This document shows positions 59,827 through 64,000 of a stretch of 64,000 bases of DNA, piece by piece. How positions within the stretch are numbered: position 1 is the first letter of the stretch; each line of letters starts with the position of its first letter. The notes beneath the pieces were generated by a model, which was not told the origin of the DNA, ran no database searches, and was given only the letters and a program-made list of their open reading frames with translations. Source of the DNA: Medakamo hakoo (lineage: Eukaryota; Chlorophyta; Trebouxiophyceae; Coccomyxaceae); contig CP089461.1 of the NCBI GenBank assembly GCA_026636295.1, positions 310,001 to 374,000 on the forward strand, written 5' to 3'. A program made the position numbers and the translations under genes.

Positions 59827-61029
59827 TCAATCCTCTGCGCCGGGCCGCCAAGCAGCCCTTGGCCGCGCCCGCACCAGCGCGCCGCCTGGGTCCCCCCTCG
59901 CAGCCGCAAAGCGGGACGCGGTGCCGGGAGCCACGGACCGGGCCGTCGGCAGCAAGCAAGCGCGCGGCCGGGCGGCGGCCGCGTTCTGGGCGGCCGCCGC
60001 CAGCGCGGCCAGAGGCGTCTGCTGTGGCGCGGCCGGTGCACTGGCCGCGGCCCCGGCTCGGTGCCACGACGGCTGCGGCGGAGGGGCAGCGGGCGCGACC
60101 GCCGCGCCCCCACCCCCACCACTCCCAGCCGTCGTCGCCGCGGAAATGAGCGACACCAGGGCCGCGGGAGGCAGGGCCGCCAGGACGGTGGGCGGGAGGG
60201 CGGACAGGGCTTGCGCGACGGGCGGCGGCGCGCCGGCCGGCGGCGGCGGCGGCGGACCCGCACGCGCCGGCCCACTCCCACCACCCTCCCCGCTGGACGC
60301 CGCGGCCAAGTGAGGCAGCATGGCTGTGACGAGCGGGCCGACCACGTCCGTGGGCAGCGTCGGCAGGGCGCCCAGGAAAGTGGGCAGCCACGGCGGTTGT
60401 TGGTTCGCTTGGTGCGGAGGAGGCTGGGGCGGCGGCGGCAGTGTCGCGGCCGAGGCGGCGGGCGCCTGTGTCCGCCCGCCGGACGTGCCAGCAGCAGGTG
60501 GCGGCGGCGGCGGTGGCGGCGACGCCACGAACACGGGCGGCAGGGTGGCGCCGCCGCCGCCGCCCCCGCCCCTCCTCAGCAGCTCACGCGCGGCCGTGGC
60601 CGCCCCGGCCGGCAGGCAGTCCAACAGCCCTGCCGCTTCGCACCCGGCTAGGGCGGACGCTAAGCGACGCAACCGCGCCGCCGCCGCCGTCAGCGTCGCC
60701 CGCCGGCCGGCCGGCGTGGCGGTCGCGGCAGCGGACGAGGGCGGCCCTCCACACGCGGCCGCCAGCGCCGCAAAGCCGGCCGCCAGGCGGGCCCGGCGCC
60801 GCCGTTCCATGATTGCGTGCCGTTCCTTGGACGCGTACCGCGAGTCGGGCGGCGGCAAGTCGGGCGGAAGGGCCGGCGGACCGGCGGTAACGTCGTCGGC
60901 GGCGGCCGCTGCGTGCTCGAGTGCCGGCGCGTCGCCCGCGCATTCGCTCGTGCCCGCCTTCCGCTTGCGCCCGGCGCCTGGTCCGCGGTCCGCACGCCCA
61001 TCCCGCCCACTGGCAGGGTTGGTCGGCAT
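59827..61029 (-). CDS. bHLH transcription factor
   Basis: A single exon of 400 residues. The DNA-binding region is residues ~65-125: SKERHAIMERRRRARLAAGF contains the H-E-R pattern (ERHAIMERRRR) that contacts E-boxes. A loop rich in Ala/Ser and a second helix (GRRATLTAAAARLRRLASAL) follow. The remaining 280 residues are Pro/Gly/Ala-rich with hydrophobic patches (LPTFLGALPTLPTDVVGPLV). A basic nuclear signal (GRKRKAG) lies near the N-terminus. The target genes are unknown. Confidence 0.75.
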   Translation of the reverse strand: MPTNPASGRDGRADRGPGAGRKRKAGTSECAGDAPALEHAAAAADDVTAGPPALPPDLPPPDSRYASKERHAIMERRRRARLAAGFAALAAACGGPPSSAAATATPAGRRATLTAAAARLRRLASALAGCEAAGLLDCLPAGAATAARELLRRGGGGGGGATLPPVFVASPPPPPPPPAAGTSGGRTQAPAASAATLPPPPQPPPHQANQQPPWLPTFLGALPTLPTDVVGPLVTAMLPHLAAASSGEGGGSGPARAGPPPPPPAGAPPPVAQALSALPPTVLAALPPAALVSLISAATTAGSGGGGGAAVAPAAPPPQPSWHRAGAAASAPAAPQQTPLAALAAAAQNAAAARPRACLLPTARSVAPGTASRFAAARGDPGGALVRARPRAAWRPGAED

Positions 61030-61038
61030 CTGAACAAA

Positions 61039-61254
61039 TCACAGCAGCGCGAACGTGGCGGCCCGGGCGGCGGCCGCGCGGGCGGCGTAGTGCGTTTTGT
61101 GGGCGGAGGACGGCCTGCTCGGCTTCGCCTCCCCGAAAAGGGCGATGGCCAACGCGCTGGAGGACGACGGACGGCGCGGCGACTTGAGGCGGGCCCACCA
61201 GGAGGGCGTGGGTGGTGCAGCCTCAACAAACGCGCTGGCCGCGGGACTCAACAT
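61039..61254 (-). CDS. uncertain 71-residue ORF upstream of bHLH gene
   Basis: The ATG at 61254 opens a frame (MLSPAASAFVEAAPPTPSWW, ending ARAATFALL) that stops 9 bases before the bHLH start on the same strand. It may be an upstream ORF in the bHLH leader or a small gene. There is no recognised domain. TTTGTTCAG just before the bHLH ATG also looks like a splice acceptor, so the leader may be spliced. Confidence 0.3.
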   Translation of the reverse strand: MLSPAASAFVEAAPPTPSWWARLKSPRRPSSSSALAIALFGEAKPSRPSSAHKTHYAARAAAARAATFALL

Positions 61255-61608
61255 GAGGCGCGGCCGTGAAGGACATTTAGCGGAAAGTGCTCTCAAAACA
61301 CCGGCGTGTTGCGCGCGAGGGGAGGGCCCGGCACGTGTGAAAGTGGATGGGAGGACGGAACGTGTCCGCTCCCGTGTTCGGGGCAAGGAAAAACGGGAGG
61401 GGTGGGGAGGAAGGGGCGGCAGGGGCGCGGGCGGGGAGGGAGAGGGAAGCCCGTTTTTTGGGGGGAGTGAGTTTCGGGGGCGTGCGCCCGGAAAACCACA
61501 CACTCTTATGCACGCCACCCGCCTTCCATCATCTAACACGCCCGCCACCACCGCCGCCCTCAGACTGTTCGTCCAAGTGCAGAGGCAAGATCCAAGAAGA
61601 CGGAGTGT
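61255..61608. other. gap between MLH1 3' end and bHLH leader
   Basis: GC-rich sequence with G-runs (about 61380-61470). It is 3' to MLH1 and 5' to the bHLH gene, both on the minus strand. I see nothing coding. Confidence 0.4.
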
Positions 61609-64000
61609 TCAGCACCGTTCAAACACTCTGTACAGCCGCTCCAGCGTCGTCAGCTCGACGACCGCCCCGCCCGCCGCCAGCGCCCGCGACGGCGCCAGGT
61701 GCGCGCGCAGCGCCGGCAGCAAGACGTGCTCGCCCACCCAGGCCCGGCCGGCCGGGCCCAGGGCGTCCAGTCCCGCGTCGCCGTGGTGGTGCGCCGGGCT
61801 GCCGCCGGCGGCGGCGCGGGCGTCGTCGTCCTCCTCCCCCCCGCCCAGCAGCGGCGGCGCCACACCCGGCCCGAACGCGTTAAAGTCCGCCAGCGCGCGG
61901 GCGACGCCCTCGAAGAAGCCGGCCTCACAGGACCAGTCGACGTCGCGGGCGAGGGCCAGGGCGAGCGACGGCAGGCGCCCCGCTCCCGGCCACAGCCCGT
62001 CGATGACGCGCGGCACGGCCGCCAGCGCGCCGGCGGGCGTGATGGAAAACGCAAAGTGGTCGGCCAGGGGCGCGGCTTTCAGGGTGAGGAGGCGGGCCGC
62101 CAGGGCCGCGGCTTCCGGGATGTTGGGCGGCGTGGCCGGCGGCGTGTCTCCTCCTCCGTCGCCGCCGCCGCTCCCACCCCGCCCCGCCTCCTCGTCGCGC
62201 AGCGCGATCTCGACCAACTCGCTCAGCGCCAGCGGCGGGTCCAGGGACACGGCGCCGTGCCCGTGCGCGTCCACCCGGCGCAGCGCCTGCTGGTAGGCCA
62301 GCTCCCGCGACAGGGACGCCAGGTCGGCCAGGTGCAGCGCCGTGCCGGACTGGAGCAGCGCGCGCGTGCCGTCCACCGGCCCGACCCAGACCGCGCCGCG
62401 GATGGCGGACGCCAGCCCGGCGTGCGTCGCTCCGGGTCCCTCGCACGCTTCAAGGAGGCGGGCCACGGAGGCCAGGCGGGTGGAGGGGTGTGGGTTGGGC
62501 CGCGGGCGTGGGGCGCCGGGCGGCGGTGGAGGCGGGCCGGGCGCGCCGGCGCCGGGCGCGGCCTCCAGCGGCGGGCGGGTGGGCGGGCGGCCGCGCGGCC
62601 GGGCCGGCGCGCCGACCGCGGCCGCCGCCGCGGCGGCCTTGGCCGCCGCGTCAGCACCGCTCCCACTCCCGCTGCCGACGTGCACGAACCGGTGCAGGGT
62701 CTGGGCCCGGGCATCCGTGCGGACGAGCTTCTGGGGCGCGACGGGCGGCGGGTGGTGCGTCGTGGACGGTGGCGGCGCGCCCGCAGTCGCCGCGTCCGCG
62801 TCCGCCACCGCCGGCGCCCGCGGCGCCGCACCCGGCAGCGTCGCCTGCCGGTACGTGTGCGCACTGTCCGCCGCCGTCAGCGCGGCTTCCACGGCGGCCG
62901 ACAACGCCGCCGCGACGGCGTCCCCGTGCAGGAAGGCGACCTCCCTTTTGGTCGGATGCACGTTGGGGTCGACGTGCGAGGCCGGCAGGCGCAAGTCCAG
63001 GAACGCCCAGGGCCGCGTGCCCCGGGGCGCGCAGGCGGCGTACGTGGCTTCCAGGGACCGCCGCAGCAGGCCCGCCTCCACCGCCCGGCCGTTGATGAAG
63101 AGGATGAAGACGGGCCGGCGGCCGGAGTGGGCCGGCGCAGAGATGAGGCCGCGGCCGGTGAAGGACGGCGCGTCCAGGGCCGGCGGCACGCCGCCCTCTC
63201 CCGGCGGTGGCGGCGCCTCGGACCCGAACGACAGGGGGACGAGGGCTTTGGCCAGGGCCTGGCCGTACACGCACCGCACGGCGGCCGCGGACGCGGTGGT
63301 GGCGGCGGCCGCACTGCCGAGGCCCGCGTCGCGCCCGCCGCCGCTCCCGGGCCCGCCCCCGCTGCCAGTCGTCACCACGTCCGGCCGGGCCGCGCCCTGC
63401 TTGCGGATGGAGAAGCCGGCGGTCGGCCGGCCGACGGCATACCGGGCCACGACGTCCACGCAGCGCGCGTACTCGTCCGCCGGCGAGGACAGGCCGCGCC
63501 TGCGGGACGGCGTGTTGTAAAACAGGTCTTCCACGCACACGGTCGTCCCGTGCCCGGGCGCCGCGCACGGTTCGGGGTCGCCCACCAGCGCGCCGTCCCG
63601 GTACGCCGCCCGCCACCCGTGCGGGCTGCCCGCCGTCGCCGTCGTCACCGTCACGTGGGCCACGTACGAGACGGAGGCGAGGGCCTCGCCCCGGAAGCCG
63701 TACGTGGCCACGCCCCCGCTTTCCAGCTGGGCGTACGACGTCAGCTTGGAGGTGGCGTGCCGGGCGCACAGCAGGGGGAGGTCGGCCGCCGCGACGCCGC
63801 ACCCGTTGTCGGTGACTTGGAGGAGCTTGGTGCCGCCTTCGCGGACGGTGACGGCGATGGTGGTCGCGCCTGGGGGAGGGGGGGGGGTGGATGGATGGAG
63901 GGAGGAGGTGGGTGGGGTGGGATGGTGTTGCGCGGCGATGGAACAAGCGAGGGCCGCATCCGCCCTCTTTTCTTTCGTGGCGCACAGGCGCAGCAGCGTG
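61609..64000 (-). CDS. MLH1: DNA mismatch repair protein MLH1 (5' part outside window)
   Basis: The last exon runs 63869..61609. Its acceptor (CCCCCAG) is at 63870, and an intron covers at least 63870-64000. The 752 visible residues start ATTIAVTVREGGTKLLQVTD and NGCG (ATPase motif II), then YGFRGEALASVSYVAHVTV (motif III) and GRRPVFILFINGRAVEAGLL, HVDPNVHPTKREVAFLHGD. The C-terminal MLH1 domain ends RVFERC, the Phe-Glu-Arg-Cys tail that is invariant in eukaryotic MLH1 and completes the PMS1/PMS2 endonuclease site. A Pro/Gly-rich linker joins the halves. The catalytic Glu region lies in an exon to the right. Confidence 0.93.
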   Translation of the reverse strand, partial: TLLRLCATKEKRADAALACSIAAQHHPTPPTSSLHPSTPPPPPGATTIAVTVREGGTKLLQVTDNGCGVAAADLPLLCARHATSKLTSYAQLESGGVATYGFRGEALASVSYVAHVTVTTATAGSPHGWRAAYRDGALVGDPEPCAAPGHGTTVCVEDLFYNTPSRRRGLSSPADEYARCVDVVARYAVGRPTAGFSIRKQGAARPDVVTTGSGGGPGSGGGRDAGLGSAAAATTASAAAVRCVYGQALAKALVPLSFGSEAPPPPGEGGVPPALDAPSFTGRGLISAPAHSGRRPVFILFINGRAVEAGLLRRSLEATYAACAPRGTRPWAFLDLRLPASHVDPNVHPTKREVAFLHGDAVAAALSAAVEAALTAADSAHTYRQATLPGAAPRAPAVADADAATAGAPPPSTTHHPPPVAPQKLVRTDARAQTLHRFVHVGSGSGSGADAAAKAAAAAAAVGAPARPRGRPPTRPPLEAAPGAGAPGPPPPPPGAPRPRPNPHPSTRLASVARLLEACEGPGATHAGLASAIRGAVWVGPVDGTRALLQSGTALHLADLASLSRELAYQQALRRVDAHGHGAVSLDPPLALSELVEIALRDEEAGRGGSGGGDGGGDTPPATPPNIPEAAALAARLLTLKAAPLADHFAFSITPAGALAAVPRVIDGLWPGAGRLPSLALALARDVDWSCEAGFFEGVARALADFNAFGPGVAPPLLGGGEEDDDARAAAGGSPAHHHGDAGLDALGPAGRAWVGEHVLLPALRAHLAPSRALAAGGAVVELTTLERLYRVFERC

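Noticed and set aside
1-64000. Mobile elements, CRISPR arrays, rRNA genes
   Set aside because: No terminal repeats, transposase or reverse-transcriptase motifs, spaced direct repeats or rRNA signatures were seen. Repeats present are short tandem or inverted repeats only.

Overview
The window is nuclear DNA from a very GC-rich, compact eukaryote, most likely a green alga. Genes carry GT-AG introns with mostly GTGAGT or GTGCGT donors, there is an intron-bearing tRNA, and about 38 protein genes are packed on both strands with gaps of 100-700 bases. Plant-lineage content includes a chloroplast SRP54, an HY5-type bZIP, a Rubisco-methyltransferase-type SET protein, plastid-targeted precursors and a DUF2358 protein. 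A CEP135/Bld10-type protein fits a centriole-bearing alga. The exact lineage is not resolved. The small number of introns, nearly all at the 5' ends of genes, fits compact prasinophyte-like genomes better than intron-rich Chlorella-type genomes. I recognise no transposon, virus-like element, rRNA or CRISPR array.

Layout. 0-9 kb: end of a PAN/Apple protein, FAF2/UBXD8, a plastid-targeted protein, TFIIE-alpha and an RBCMT-like SET methyltransferase. 9-19 kb: tRNA-Met with a long intron, a CEP135-like protein, UTP23, a CAAX-tailed protein, a small mitochondrial membrane protein, a Tudor/AT-hook-like chromatin protein, HRD1 and RPB3. 19-31.5 kb: an M14 carboxypeptidase, cpSRP54, a small secreted protein, the PP2A scaffold subunit, TAM41, PTH2 and a GH5 mannanase with three ShKT modules. 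31.5-43 kb: SPB4 helicase, KXD1, a GT71 mannosyltransferase, DUF1365, a possible beta-barrel protein, a coiled-coil protein and UTP15. 43-52 kb: COX7C, a plastid-targeted Lys/Ala/Pro-rich protein, a short-chain dehydrogenase, a CNNM/CBS transporter and an HY5-like bZIP. 52-64 kb: a secreted multidomain protein with a phospholipase-A2 signature, profilin, PEX16, DUF2358, a bHLH factor and MLH1, which runs off the right edge.

This is ordinary housekeeping content rather than one operon-like system. Recurring themes are ribosome biogenesis (UTP23, SPB4, UTP15), ER and secretory quality control (FAF2, HRD1, GT71, mannanase, carboxypeptidase), transcription (TFIIE-alpha, RPB3, HY5-like, bHLH), mitochondria (COX7C, TAM41, PTH2) and plastid biogenesis (cpSRP54 and several transit-peptide proteins).

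The most notable observations are the 165-base tRNA-Met intron, the strict 5' bias of introns (down to a 7-base first coding exon), an RPB3 without its zinc-binding cysteines, a lamin-B-like CAAX end on an unknown protein, an HY5-type bZIP without a recognisable COP1-binding motif, and a secreted protein that embeds a PLA2-like active-site motif in an architecture I do not recognise. Exon boundaries were read by eye from splice signals and frame continuity, without transcript evidence.
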